Shown: positions 45,776-53,961 of the stretch, in pieces
How positions within the stretch are numbered: the first letter of the stretch is position 1
Layout: every line of letters starts with the position of its first letter
Assembly: GCF_902459565.1 (NCBI RefSeq)
Contig: NZ_CABPSN010000008.1
Coordinates: forward strand, 62,001 to 126,000
From: Pandoraea aquatica
Lineage (GTDB): Bacteria > Pseudomonadota > Gammaproteobacteria > Burkholderiales > Burkholderiaceae
DNA: 64,000 nucleotides
Direction: 5' to 3'
Notes under the pieces: model-generated
The model's database searches: none
What the model was told of the DNA's origin: nothing
The model's input: the letters and a program-made list of their open reading frames with translations, nothing else
Position numbers and translations under genes: made by a program

Positions 45776-46057
45776 ATGCCGCGTCCTAACGGTAAAAACA
45801 AGAAGTTTGATCGCCGCCGCCAACAGCAAAACCCGCTGTTCAAGCGCAAGAAGTTCTGCCGCTTCACCGTCGCTGGTGTCGAGCAGATCGATTACAAGGA
45901 TGTCGAAACGCTGAAGGACTTCATCGGCGACAACGGCAAGATCACCCCGGCTCGCCTGACGGGCACCAAGGCGCACTACCAGCGCCAGCTCGATACGGCC
46001 ATCAAGCGCGCGCGTTTCCTCGCGCTGCTGCCGTACACCGATCTGCACGGTGCTTAA
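45776..46057 (+). CDS. rpsR: 30S ribosomal protein bS18
   Basis: The 93-residue protein is bS18, the small-subunit protein that pairs with bS6. The N-terminus is strongly basic ([19 protein letters not shown]) and the conserved core [23 protein letters not shown] is followed by [19 protein letters not shown]. The frame is open from a TTG at 45767, but AAAGGA precedes ATG 45776. It lies directly after priB with a 2-base gap. Confidence 0.98.
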   Translation: MPRPNGKNKKFDRRRQQQNPLFKRKKFCRFTVAGVEQIDYKDVETLKDFIGDNGKITPARLTGTKAHYQRQLDTAIKRARFLALLPYTDLHGA

Positions 46058-46084
46058 TCGCCAGTCGACGAAGGAGAATAGATA

Positions 46085-46537
46085 ATGCAAGTGATTCTGC
46101 TGGAAAAGGTCGTCAACCTGGGTAACCTGGGCGACATCGTGAAGGTCAAGGATGGTTTCGCACGTAACTTCCTGATCCCGACGAAGAAGGCTCGCCGCGC
46201 CACCAAGGACGCGATCGCCGAATTCGAAGTTCGCCGCGCCGAACTGGAAAAGGCTGCCGCTGACAAGCTGGCTGCTGCTCAAGCCGAAGGTGAAAAGCTG
46301 TCGGGTCTGACCGTGCAAATCTCGCAGAAGGCTGGTGTTGACGGCCGTCTGTTCGGTTCGGTCACCAACTTCGACATCGCTGAAGCCCTGGGCACCCAAG
46401 GTTTCAAGGTTGAGAAGATGCAAGTGCGTCTGCCGAACGGCCCGCTCAAGACCGTGGGTGATTTCCCGGTTCAAGTGGCGCTGCACACCGACGTCGTGAT
46501 CGACGTCACCGTGTCGGTGCTGGGCGAGCACGCCTAA
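46085..46537 (+). CDS. rplI: 50S ribosomal protein bL9
   Basis: The 150-residue protein is bL9, with its N-terminal rRNA-binding domain ([28 protein letters not shown]), a long central helix and a C-terminal RNA-binding domain ([14 protein letters not shown]). It sits on the L1 side of the large subunit. GAAGGAG precedes the ATG. It is the last gene of the operon and is followed by a strong terminator. Confidence 0.98.
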   Translation: MQVILLEKVVNLGNLGDIVKVKDGFARNFLIPTKKARRATKDAIAEFEVRRAELEKAAADKLAAAQAEGEKLSGLTVQISQKAGVDGRLFGSVTNFDIAEALGTQGFKVEKMQVRLPNGPLKTVGDFPVQVALHTDVVIDVTVSVLGEHA

Positions 46538-46573
46538 GTCGTACCCGCGTCAGCTTCCCGACGCGAATAAAAG

Positions 46574-46606
46574 ACGGAAGTCGGAGTACCGGCTTCCGTT
46601 TTTTTA
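46574..46606 (+). terminator. Intrinsic terminator after rplI
   Basis: Stem ACGGAAGTCGG (46574-46584) with CCGGCTTCCGT (46589-46599), one G-T wobble, loop of 4 bases, followed by seven T residues from 46599. It ends the rpsF operon. The remainder of the gap to dnaB (46607-46802) holds nothing I can identify. Confidence 0.92.
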
Positions 46607-46804
46607 TGTCTGTCCGTTCCGTTGTGTTGGCTGCCGGAATATCCGGTCGCCGGTCTCGCATTGCCGTACGCCGACCGCCTCCCGGTTGCTCGCTCCCTTC
46701 CATCCAAGTCATCGTTCGATAGCGCCACCTTATGCTGCCTCCAGGGAAACTGCTGAACAAACAACGTCCTGAAAAGTCGTCGCGCAAGCGCGATTTTGCC
46801 GGGA

Positions 46805-46832
46805 CTGACCGGGATCGCGGGGACGGTATAAT
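46805..46832 (+). promoter_or_regulatory. Probable dnaB promoter, close to the start codon
   Basis: CTGACC (46805-46810), 16-base spacer, perfect TATAAT (46827-46832). Seven bases separate the -10 box from the ATG at 46840, and no Shine-Dalgarno is visible. Confidence 0.5.
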
Positions 46833-46839
46833 GCCCGGC

Positions 46840-48207
46840 ATGAACGCGCCCGATCCCCAGCTCGATTCGCTCAAGGTGCCGCCGCACTCCATCGAGGCGG
46901 AGCAATCCGTGCTCGGCGGCCTGCTGCTCGATAACAGCGCCTGGGACCGCATTGGCGACTTCTTGTCCGAGTCGGACTTCTACCGCTACGACCATCGTCA
47001 GATCTATCAGCACATCGGGCGTCTGATCTCCAGCGACCGACCTGCCGACGTTATCACCGTCTTCGAATCGCTCACCTCCGCCGGCAAGGCCGAGGACGTG
47101 GGTGGACTCGCGTATCTGAACGCCCTCGCGCAGAACACCCCGAGTGCGGCGAACATTCGCCGTTACGCGGAAATCGTGCGCGACCGGGCCGTGCTGCGCA
47201 AGCTCGTGACGGTGGCCGACGAAATTGCTTCGGATGCTTTCAATCCACAGGGCAAGGAAGTGCGTCAGATGCTCGACGAGGCAGAGGCGAAAGTCTTCGC
47301 GATTGCGGAAGAGGGGTCGCGCAGCACCAACGGCTTCCTCGAGCTGCAACCGCTGCTCACGCAGGTGGTCGAGCGTATCGATGAGCTGTACCACCGTGAA
47401 GGCGGTAGCGACATTACCGGTATTCCGACGGGTTTCGTGGATCTGGACCGCATGACGTCCGGTTTCAACGGCGGCGATCTGATCATCGTGGCGGGTCGTC
47501 CGTCGATGGGTAAGACGACGTTTTCGATGAACATCGGCGAGCACATCGCGGTGGAAGAGGGCTTGCCCGTTGCCGTGTTCTCGATGGAAATGCCGGGCAC
47601 GCAGCTGGCCATGCGTATGCTGGGTTCGGTGGGGCGTCTCGATCAGCATCGTCTGCGTACCGGCAAGCTGGTCGACGAAGACTGGCCGAAGCTCACGCAC
47701 GCGATGCAGAAGATGAACGAGACGCAACTGTTCGTCGACGAAACGCCTGCGCTCAACCCGATGGAATTGCGTGCGCGTGCGCGACGTCTGGCACGTCAGT
47801 GCGGCAAACTCGGTCTGATCATCATCGATTACTTGCAGCTGATGAGCGGCTCGGGCGGCGGTGAAAACCGTGCGACCGAAATTTCCGAAATTTCGCGTTC
47901 GCTCAAAGGCCTGGCCAAAGAGTTGAACGTGCCGGTGATTGCGCTCTCGCAGCTCAACCGAAGTCTCGAACAACGCCCGAACAAGCGTCCGGTCATGTCG
48001 GATTTGCGCGAATCGGGCGCTATCGAACAGGATGCCGACATCATCCTGTTCATCTACCGCGACGAAGTCTACAACCCCGACACCCCAGACAAAGGCACGG
48101 CCGAAATCATCATCGCGAAGCAGCGTAACGGTCCAATCGGCCACGTCCGTCTGGCGTTCATCGGTGCCTACACGAAGTTCGACAATCTGGCCGGTCCGCA
48201 ATACTGA
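46840..48207 (+). CDS. dnaB: Replicative DNA helicase DnaB
   Basis: The 455-residue protein is the hexameric replicative helicase. It has the N-terminal helical domain (PPHSIEAEQSVLGGLLLDNSAWD near residues 12-34), and the RecA-like ATPase core with Walker A GRPSMGKTT and Walker B IIIDYLQLM. The DNA-binding loop region is followed by LRESGAIEQDADIILFIYRDE. The open frame extends to 46732, but the residues before MNAPDPQLDSL are not family-like and would be upstream of the TATAAT box. In-frame ATG 46831 overlaps that box. The helicase is loaded by DnaC-like or DciA proteins. Confidence 0.97.
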   Translation: MNAPDPQLDSLKVPPHSIEAEQSVLGGLLLDNSAWDRIGDFLSESDFYRYDHRQIYQHIGRLISSDRPADVITVFESLTSAGKAEDVGGLAYLNALAQNTPSAANIRRYAEIVRDRAVLRKLVTVADEIASDAFNPQGKEVRQMLDEAEAKVFAIAEEGSRSTNGFLELQPLLTQVVERIDELYHREGGSDITGIPTGFVDLDRMTSGFNGGDLIIVAGRPSMGKTTFSMNIGEHIAVEEGLPVAVFSMEMPGTQLAMRMLGSVGRLDQHRLRTGKLVDEDWPKLTHAMQKMNETQLFVDETPALNPMELRARARRLARQCGKLGLIIIDYLQLMSGSGGGENRATEISEISRSLKGLAKELNVPVIALSQLNRSLEQRPNKRPVMSDLRESGAIEQDADIILFIYRDEVYNPDTPDKGTAEIIIAKQRNGPIGHVRLAFIGAYTKFDNLAGPQY

Positions 48208-48321
48208 CGCACCGATTTCCATCTGTTCGGATGCGCATGCGGCATCGCATGCCTCCGACGAGGTAGAATGTGACGTTTTTGTGTCGACCCGTCCCCTATT
48301 AATACCCGGAGTTTCCCCATA

Positions 48322-48948
48322 ATGTTCGGTCGCTTCATGCCCACCGAGGGCAAGTTCTTTGACCTGTTCAACCAGCACGCGGCGTGCATGGTCGCAGGCA
48401 GCCGTGAGCTGTCCGCCATGCTCAACGACCTGCCAAACGCCGAGGCACGTACCGTTGCCGTGCAGAACAACGAGAAGAAAGCGGATCGCATCACGCACGA
48501 GACCATCGACTTGATGCACAAGACGTTCATCACGCCTTTCGACCGCGACGAGATCCATAAGCTGATCAGCACGATGGACGACATCCTGGATCTGATGGAA
48601 GACGTGGCGACGGCCGTGTGGATGTACGACATCAAGAGCGTGCCGGCTGAGGCCCGCATGCTGGGCGAGATCTGCGTGAAGTGCTGCGAGCGTGTGCAGA
48701 GCACCGTCGCACTGCTCAACGACATGGATCGTGCCCGCGAAATTCTGAAGTTCTGCGAAGAGATCGACGGTCTCGAATCGGAAGCCGACCGCCTGCTGCG
48801 TGCATCGCTGTCGAAGCTCTTCCGCGAAGAGGCCGACGTGAAAGAGCTGATCAAGCAGAAGGCTGTGTCCGAATTGCTCGAGTCGGTGACCGACAAATGC
48901 GAGGACGTTGCCAACATCATCGAAGGCATTGTGCTGGAAAACGCCTGA
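48322..48948 (+). CDS. DUF47/PhoU-like regulator of phosphate transport
   Basis: A 208-residue all-helical protein of the DUF47 (TIGR00153) family, distantly related to PhoU. Typical segments are NNEKKADRITHETIDLMHKTFITPFDRDEIHKLI near residues 48-82 and EDVANIIEGIVLE near the end. DUF47 genes are almost always next to pit genes and are thought to regulate phosphate uptake or metal coordination there. Here the stop is 13 bases before the pit start. TAGAAT at 48264-48269 may be part of its promoter. Confidence 0.93.
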   Translation: MFGRFMPTEGKFFDLFNQHAACMVAGSRELSAMLNDLPNAEARTVAVQNNEKKADRITHETIDLMHKTFITPFDRDEIHKLISTMDDILDLMEDVATAVWMYDIKSVPAEARMLGEICVKCCERVQSTVALLNDMDRAREILKFCEEIDGLESEADRLLRASLSKLFREEADVKELIKQKAVSELLESVTDKCEDVANIIEGIVLENA

Positions 48949-48961
48949 GCGGAGACTTTCG

Positions 48962-49972
48962 ATGGCAACGCTGCACATCAGCCTTTGGCTGGTCGGACTA
49001 TTGATCGCATTGGCGCTCCTGTTCGACTTCATGAACGGTTTTCACGACGCCGCCAACTCGATCGCTACGGTGGTCTCGACGGGCGTGCTCAAACCGCATC
49101 AGGCGGTGGCTTTCGCCGCCATGTTCAACGTCATCGCGCTGTTCGTCTTTCACTTGAAAGTCGCGGCGACGGTGGGCAAGGGCACAGTACACCCCGAGAT
49201 CGTCGATCACTATGTGATCTTTGGTGCACTCGTGGGCGCTATCGCCTGGAACATCATCACCTGGTACTACGGTATTCCGTCGAGTTCGTCGCACGCCCTG
49301 ATCGGTGGTCTGGTCGGCGCGGCGGTGGCCAAGGCCGGCACGGGTTCACTCGTGGCGAGCGGCCTGCTGCAAACCGTGGCATTCATTTTCGTCTCGCCGC
49401 TGCTCGGTTTCGTGCTCGGTTCGTTCTTCATGCTGCTCGTGTCGTGGCTGTTCTTCCGCACGCCACCGGCGCGCGTGGACCGCTGGTTCCGTCGCCTGCA
49501 ACTGGTGTCCGCCGGTATGTACAGCCTCGGGCACGGCGGTAACGACGCACAGAAGACCATCGGCATCATCTGGATGCTGCTGATCGCGGCCGGCATGTGG
49601 CCGCAGGAAGCTGCCGAGCCGCCGCTGTGGGTGATCATCGGCTGCTATCTGGCGATCGGTCTGGGCACCATGTTCGGTGGCTGGCGGATCGTGCGCACGA
49701 TGGGGCAGAAGATCACGAAGCTCAAGCCGGTCGGCGGATTCTGTGCCGAGACGGGTGGGGCGTTCACGCTGTTCTTCGCATCGTGGCTCGGCGTGCCGGT
49801 CTCGACGACGCACACCATCACGGGTGCCATCGTCGGTGTCGGTGCGACCCGCAAGCTGTCGGCGGTGCGTTGGGGCGTGGCAGGCAACATCGTCTGGGCC
49901 TGGGTGCTGACGATCCCGGCTTCGGCGTTCATCGCCGCCATCGCCTGGTGGGTCGGCAAGCAGATCCTCTGA
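48962..49972 (+). CDS. pit: Low-affinity inorganic phosphate transporter, Pit family
   Basis: A 336-residue inner-membrane symporter. The two PHO4/PiT repeats are visible: FDFMNGFHDAANSIATVVSTGVL near residues 20-42, and GHGGNDAQKTIGII then GVPVSTTHTITGAIVGVGAT in the second half. Pit proteins import phosphate as a neutral metal-phosphate complex with protons. ATG 48962 was chosen (GGAG upstream); the frame is open to 48908 but overlaps the DUF47 gene. A terminator follows directly. Confidence 0.95.
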   Translation: MATLHISLWLVGLLIALALLFDFMNGFHDAANSIATVVSTGVLKPHQAVAFAAMFNVIALFVFHLKVAATVGKGTVHPEIVDHYVIFGALVGAIAWNIITWYYGIPSSSSHALIGGLVGAAVAKAGTGSLVASGLLQTVAFIFVSPLLGFVLGSFFMLLVSWLFFRTPPARVDRWFRRLQLVSAGMYSLGHGGNDAQKTIGIIWMLLIAAGMWPQEAAEPPLWVIIGCYLAIGLGTMFGGWRIVRTMGQKITKLKPVGGFCAETGGAFTLFFASWLGVPVSTTHTITGAIVGVGATRKLSAVRWGVAGNIVWAWVLTIPASAFIAAIAWWVGKQIL

Positions 49973-49991
49973 CGGATCGGTGACCCGAGAG

Positions 49992-50017
49992 AAAAAGCGG
50001 CTTCGGCCGCTTTTTTT
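49992..50017 (+). terminator. Intrinsic terminator after pit
   Basis: Stem AAAAGCGGC / GCCGCTTTT with a TTCG tetraloop (50002-50005) and a T-run (seven T, 50011-50017). Its short distance to the pit stop makes it the end of the DUF47-pit operon. Confidence 0.93.
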
Positions 50018-50084
50018 ACGTCTGTGCTCAGCCGCGGTCAGGAGGATTGAAAGGGCAAATCGACGTCATCGAGAGAATCAATTT

Positions 50085-50097
50085 CAATAGCCTATTG
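50085..50097. promoter_or_regulatory. Palindrome in the promoter region of a small ORF
   Basis: CAATAG-C-CTATTG lies within an AT-rich stretch (50076-50130) that also contains TTTCAA-N17-TTATCA as a possible promoter. A metal-responsive (Fur-like) operator is possible but not proven. Confidence 0.35.
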
Positions 50098-50150
50098 CGA
50101 TTGGTTATCATTTTGCCATAGCGTTTTATTCAATCACACCGGAGGCTACT

Positions 50151-50255
50151 ATGACGACATTGATTCAATCGCTGCGCCACCGTCCGCTGAGCATGCTGAT
50201 GGGCGCGGCCATCAATATCGGTGGTGCAGCCACGCTGCTCGCCCATCTGCACTGA
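50151..50255 (+). CDS. Small protein of 34 residues, unknown function
   Basis: A 34-codon frame starting MTTLIQSLRHRPLSM and ending in a small hydrophobic stretch (LMGAAINIGGAATLLAH). GGAGG lies five bases before the ATG, as good as any ribosome-binding site here. An AT-rich, palindrome-containing promoter region precedes it, and terminators or opposite-strand genes isolate it. The basic N-terminus plus hydrophobic C-terminal half suggests a small membrane-associated peptide. I do not recognise it. The spacing and Shine-Dalgarno are the only evidence that it is translated. Confidence 0.5.
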   Translation: MTTLIQSLRHRPLSMLMGAAINIGGAATLLAHLH

Positions 50256-50291
50256 TCCCCGGCGCTGCAGTATCTCGTCGCGCGGAAGTGG

Positions 50292-51146
50292 TTACATCGC
50301 GCTGTTGGCGAAGCGGGCGATCGGGTCGTCGTCCTGCGAAGGCGATGCCGTGAGATTGGCTGTGCTGCTCGGCGATGCGCTCTGCGGTGCGCCGAGCGGT
50401 GAGGGGGTCGCTGCCGTCAGCGGACGGTTCGGTGCCGGGCTGACCGGCGTCGCTGTGACCACAGGTGCCGGCGTTGCCACCGGCGCTGCCGCCACCGTGT
50501 CAGGTGCCGGGCGATTGACGTAAGTGGTGTTACCCGCCGGTGCCTTGTTGGCCGCGACGCGGCGAACACCGTCGATACGCTTCGCCCAATACGGGATGAA
50601 GATGCTCTCCAGTCGCACCGTGCCGCCCGAATTCGGCGCGTGCACGAATTTCCCCTGTCCCACGTAGATGCCCACATGCGAGTGGGCGCGTCCCGTCGTG
50701 TTGAAGAAGATGAGGTCGCCTGAGGCGAGATCGTCGCGTTCGAGCACAGTGCCGATGCCGCTCATGTCGGCCGTCGTGCGAGGCAGATTGACGCCAGCCG
50801 CGCGCGCGACCACATAGCGCACGAGACCACTGCAATCGAATCCGGAATCGGGGGTGTTGCCGCCGTAGCGGTAAGGAATGCCAACGAGGCTCATCGCTTC
50901 GAGCGTGATCTCCTCCTGGCCAGCGCTGCGTTCGGGGCCGACCGTGCGATTGCCGAAGTTCGCGTTGCCGCCTTGCCGGACCGTCGGGCCGGAGGAGCAT
51001 GCAGCGACCAGCAGCGTCAGCGCCAGTACACCCGCCGAGCGCCACGGCACCCACGAGGTCCGGGCGGACGTTGCGGGCTGCGTCGTGTATCGGGCCATCG
51101 GACGAGTCGGAGATCGAGACATGCTCAGAGGGCGCTGGATTCGCAT
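50292..51146 (-). CDS. NlpC/P60 family cell-wall hydrolase lipoprotein
   Basis: The 284-residue protein has a polar N-terminus, a hydrophobic signal segment and lipobox LVAAC (Cys50). An NlpC/P60 domain follows (about 78-200) with catalytic Cys105 (FDCSGLVR), His157 (HVGIYVGQG) and a later polar residue. The last 75 residues are Pro/Ala/Thr/Val-rich and probably disordered. It should act in the periplasm as a D,L-endopeptidase on stem peptides. The start is uncertain: ATGs at 51146, 51122 and 51098 are in frame and none has a good Shine-Dalgarno; the two later ones shorten the n-region to a more usual size. Confidence 0.85.
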   Translation of the reverse strand: MRIQRPLSMSRSPTRPMARYTTQPATSARTSWVPWRSAGVLALTLLVAACSSGPTVRQGGNANFGNRTVGPERSAGQEEITLEAMSLVGIPYRYGGNTPDSGFDCSGLVRYVVARAAGVNLPRTTADMSGIGTVLERDDLASGDLIFFNTTGRAHSHVGIYVGQGKFVHAPNSGGTVRLESIFIPYWAKRIDGVRRVAANKAPAGNTTYVNRPAPDTVAAAPVATPAPVVTATPVSPAPNRPLTAATPSPLGAPQSASPSSTANLTASPSQDDDPIARFANSAM

Positions 51147-51302
51147 GCGCTGAGTTTACGACGCTTACCGCGCGAATGCATCGCAAAAGTACCGAAATCC
51201 GGACGTTCTGTGGCATCGACGTCACAAATTCGCGGCTTGCCGGGCGATTTTGCCATCTTGAGGCGATGCGCTTTGGGATGTCGCACGCATTGTTGCCGCC
51301 AT

Positions 51303-51327
51303 AAAAAACGGCGCCCGAAGGCGCCGT
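51303..51327 (-). terminator. Intrinsic terminator after phoH
   Basis: Arms ACGGCGCC (51308-51315) and GGCGCCGT (51320-51327) with a CGAA loop. Six A residues at 51303-51308 are a T-run on the minus strand. It lies 39 bases after the phoH-like gene and separates it from the NlpC/P60 gene. Confidence 0.88.
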
Positions 51328-51366
51328 CGTGTTGAGCGTCGAAGCGCTCGATGGCATGGACCGGCG

Positions 51367-53112
51367 TTAGAGAATTTCTGCCGCGTAGTCCGCCAGACGC
51401 GAACGTTCGCCGCGCGCGAGCGTGACGTGTCCGCTGTGCCCCCAGCCCTTGAAGCGATCCACCACGTAGGTGAGGCCCGAGCTGCCTTCGGTCAGGTACG
51501 GCGTGTCGATCTGCGCGATGTTGCCCAGACAGATCAGCTTGGTGCCGGGACCGGCGCGCGTGACGAGGGTCTTCATCTGCTTCGGCGTCAGGTTCTGTGC
51601 CTCGTCGATGATGACGAACTTGTTCACGAACGTACGGCCGCGCATGAAGTTCATGCTCTTGACCTTGAGTCGCGAGCGAATCAGTTCTTGCGTCGCCGCA
51701 CGGCCCCATTCGCCTGCGGAGTCGTCCGTCTTTTGCAGCACTTCGAGGTTGTCGTCGAACGCACCCATCCACGGTTGCATCTTCTCTTCCTCGGTGCCCG
51801 GCAGGAAGCCGATATCTTCACCGACGGGCACGGTCGCGCGCGTGATGATGATCTCGTTGTAACGCTTGTCGTCGAGCGTCTGCGCCAGACCGGCGGCGAG
51901 CGCCAGCAGCGTCTTGCCGGTGCCTGCCTGACCCAGCAGTGTGATGAAGTCCACTTCCGGATTCATCAGCAGGTTCAGCGCGAAGTTCTGCTCGCGGTTG
52001 CGTGCCGTGATGCCCCACACATTGTTCTTGTGATGGCCGTAGTCACGCAGCGTTTGCAGCAACGCCGTCTTGCCGTTGATCTCCCGCACTTGCGCGTAGA
52101 AGGGTGCCTCACCGTTGTTCGTCTCCAGATAGACGAACTGGTTGATGAGGAAACTCGCGCAAAGCGGCCCGGTGATGCGATAGAACGTGGTGCCGGTTCG
52201 GTTGTCCTGCCAGCTCTCCATGCCCTTGCCGTGCTTCGTCCAGAAGTCCGGCGGCAGCGCCATCACACCCGAGTAGAGCAGATCGCTGTCCTCGAGCACC
52301 TTGTCGTTGAAGTAATCTTCCGCGGGCAGACCGAGCGCATGCGCTTTGACGCGCATGTTGATGTCCTTCGACACCAGCACGACCTGACGATCGCGGAACT
52401 TGTCCTGCAGTGCGCGCACGACGCCCAGAATCTGGTTGTCGGCCTTGCCCTGCGGCAGACCTTCGAGTGGCGGAACGTCGGGCAGATCGGTCTGGAAGTA
52501 CAGGCGCCCGGTGGCGTCCTTGTTGCCGAGCCGCGAGAGCGGAATGCCTTCGGCCATCGACTTCGTGCCGCTTTCCGCGACCAGCCCGTCGAGCGTGCGG
52601 CTCACCTGACGCGCATTGCGCGCCACTTCCGACATGCCCTTCTTGTGATTGTCGAGCTCTTCCAACGTCATCATCGGGAGATAGACGTCGTGCTCTTCGA
52701 AGCGGAACAGGCTGCTCGGATCGTGCATGAGCACGTTGGTGTCGAGCACGAAAAGTTTCGCCGGTTCCTGATCCTTGCCGCGTGTACGTTTCGAACCCTG
52801 GCCCGTCGCCGTCGACTTCACGGCTTTGAGGGACGGGCTGGCGCCGCTGGAGTCTGCCGAAGGCGGCGACTGGGGCGAACGTGCAGCGGGCGACGGCTGT
52901 GGTGCAGTCTGCGTCGCCGGAGCGGTTTTGGGGACGACCTTCAACTCAGTCGCGCTGGCGGCTCCCGCGGCACCAGACGTTTCGCCCGGTGCTTGTTGTT
53001 CAGACGAGGGGATCGGTTTCTTGGCCTCCGTGCGCGAAGGTTTGAGGCGAGTGGGGAATTGTTCCGGGGCAAGCAGCGAGCCCGGTTTGGTCGGCGCCGA
53101 TGGCAATGGCAT
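51367..53112 (-). CDS. PIN domain plus PhoH-like ATPase
   Basis: From ATG 53112 (GGGAA upstream) the 581-residue protein has three parts. The first 110 or so residues are Pro/Ala/Ser/Lys-rich and probably disordered. A PIN nuclease-like domain follows (about 118-245), starting KLFVLDTNVLMHDP with acidic residues for metal. Then comes a PhoH ATPase domain (about 335-581) with Walker A GQAGTGKTLLALA and Walker B FVIIDEAQN. PIN-PhoH proteins are thought to unwind and cut RNA in a sequence-specific way. The long N-terminal linker is the only unusual part. The frame is open to a TTG at 53127. Confidence 0.9.
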   Translation of the reverse strand: MPLPSAPTKPGSLLAPEQFPTRLKPSRTEAKKPIPSSEQQAPGETSGAAGAASATELKVVPKTAPATQTAPQPSPAARSPQSPPSADSSGASPSLKAVKSTATGQGSKRTRGKDQEPAKLFVLDTNVLMHDPSSLFRFEEHDVYLPMMTLEELDNHKKGMSEVARNARQVSRTLDGLVAESGTKSMAEGIPLSRLGNKDATGRLYFQTDLPDVPPLEGLPQGKADNQILGVVRALQDKFRDRQVVLVSKDINMRVKAHALGLPAEDYFNDKVLEDSDLLYSGVMALPPDFWTKHGKGMESWQDNRTGTTFYRITGPLCASFLINQFVYLETNNGEAPFYAQVREINGKTALLQTLRDYGHHKNNVWGITARNREQNFALNLLMNPEVDFITLLGQAGTGKTLLALAAGLAQTLDDKRYNEIIITRATVPVGEDIGFLPGTEEEKMQPWMGAFDDNLEVLQKTDDSAGEWGRAATQELIRSRLKVKSMNFMRGRTFVNKFVIIDEAQNLTPKQMKTLVTRAGPGTKLICLGNIAQIDTPYLTEGSSGLTYVVDRFKGWGHSGHVTLARGERSRLADYAAEIL

Positions 53113-53182
53113 AGATTTCCCGTTCAAGAAAACACAACACTACTCGGCCGGGACAAACGGCAATACATCACGTCCCGGCAAC

Positions 53183-53221
53183 AAAAAAGCCGCCTGCCCG
53201 GACGCACCGGAGAGGCGGCTT
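53183..53221 (-). terminator. Intrinsic terminator between bcp and the phoH-like gene
   Basis: Arms AAGCCGCCT (53187-53195) and AGGCGGCTT (53213-53221); the six A residues at 53183-53188 are a T-run on the minus strand. It lies 211 bases beyond the bcp stop and 70 bases upstream of the phoH-like ATG. The interval 53222-53432 contains no gene I can support; the transcript could have a long 3' end or include a small RNA. Confidence 0.8.
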
Positions 53222-53432
53222 GGCTGAAGGCGCCGCCGTGGCGACGCCTGCAATAGTCTCGTTCAATGCGCTTGATCATTACGGCCGACTATAACGTCTC
53301 TTGCCGTGCTTGTATAGCGTCGAATGCCCTCACTGGCGGTCGCTATCGGCCCCTGCGCAACAGCGGCCCGAATAGCGCTCAGGCGCGTGCCTGACGACCC
53401 GCTTCTCGCGAGTGTCGAGCACGTTTGCCGAC

Positions 53433-53894
53433 TCAGATCGCCTGCACGGCGACCAGCACGTCCGCCACGTGATCGGGTACGCGCACACCACGCCACTCGC
53501 GGCGCAGAACCCCTTTCTCGTCGATCAGAAACGTGCTGCGTTCGATCCCAAGATGTTCTTTGCCATACAGTTTTTTCAGCTTGATGACACCGAACAGTTT
53601 GCAGACTGCTTCATCGCCATCGGAGATCAACGGGAAGGGCAGTTCGAGCTTGTTCTTGAAGTTCTCGTGCGAGCGCAGGCTGTCTCGCGACACGCCGACG
53701 ATCTGTGCGCCAGCTGCCTGAAACTGCTCGTAGCTGTCGCGGAAATTCATGCCTTCCGTGGTGCAGCCGGGCGTGTTGTCCTTCGGGTAAAAGTAGATCA
53801 CCACCTTCTGGCCGCGATGCGCCTTGAGCGAAAAATCGCCGCCGGTGGCCGGTGCGGTGAAATCGGGCACGGGAGTGTCGATGGCTACCGTCAC
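53433..53894 (-). CDS. bcp: Thioredoxin-dependent peroxiredoxin, Bcp/PrxQ type
   Basis: The 153-residue peroxiredoxin has the Bcp core with peroxidatic Cys44 in DNTPGCTTEG. The resolving Cys that E. coli Bcp has five residues later is absent (Met49), so this enzyme should work as a 1-Cys or atypical form; another Cys occurs near residue 95 in EAVCKLF. It reduces hydroperoxides with thioredoxin. The start at ATG 53894 fits the family. It lies downstream of arnD on the same strand, 67 bases away. Confidence 0.93.
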   Translation of the reverse strand: MTVAIDTPVPDFTAPATGGDFSLKAHRGQKVVIYFYPKDNTPGCTTEGMNFRDSYEQFQAAGAQIVGVSRDSLRSHENFKNKLELPFPLISDGDEAVCKLFGVIKLKKLYGKEHLGIERSTFLIDEKGVLRREWRGVRVPDHVADVLVAVQAI

Positions 53895-53961
53895 TATGGT
53901 CTCCTTGGGTGGCCTCGCAGGGCCGGTTCGGAAAGTCTTTCGAATATGGAGGGGGGAAGGT

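Noticed and set aside
46534-49032. 832-codon minus-strand frame across dnaB and the DUF47 gene
   Set aside because: It crosses a terminator, a promoter and two conserved genes on the opposite strand.
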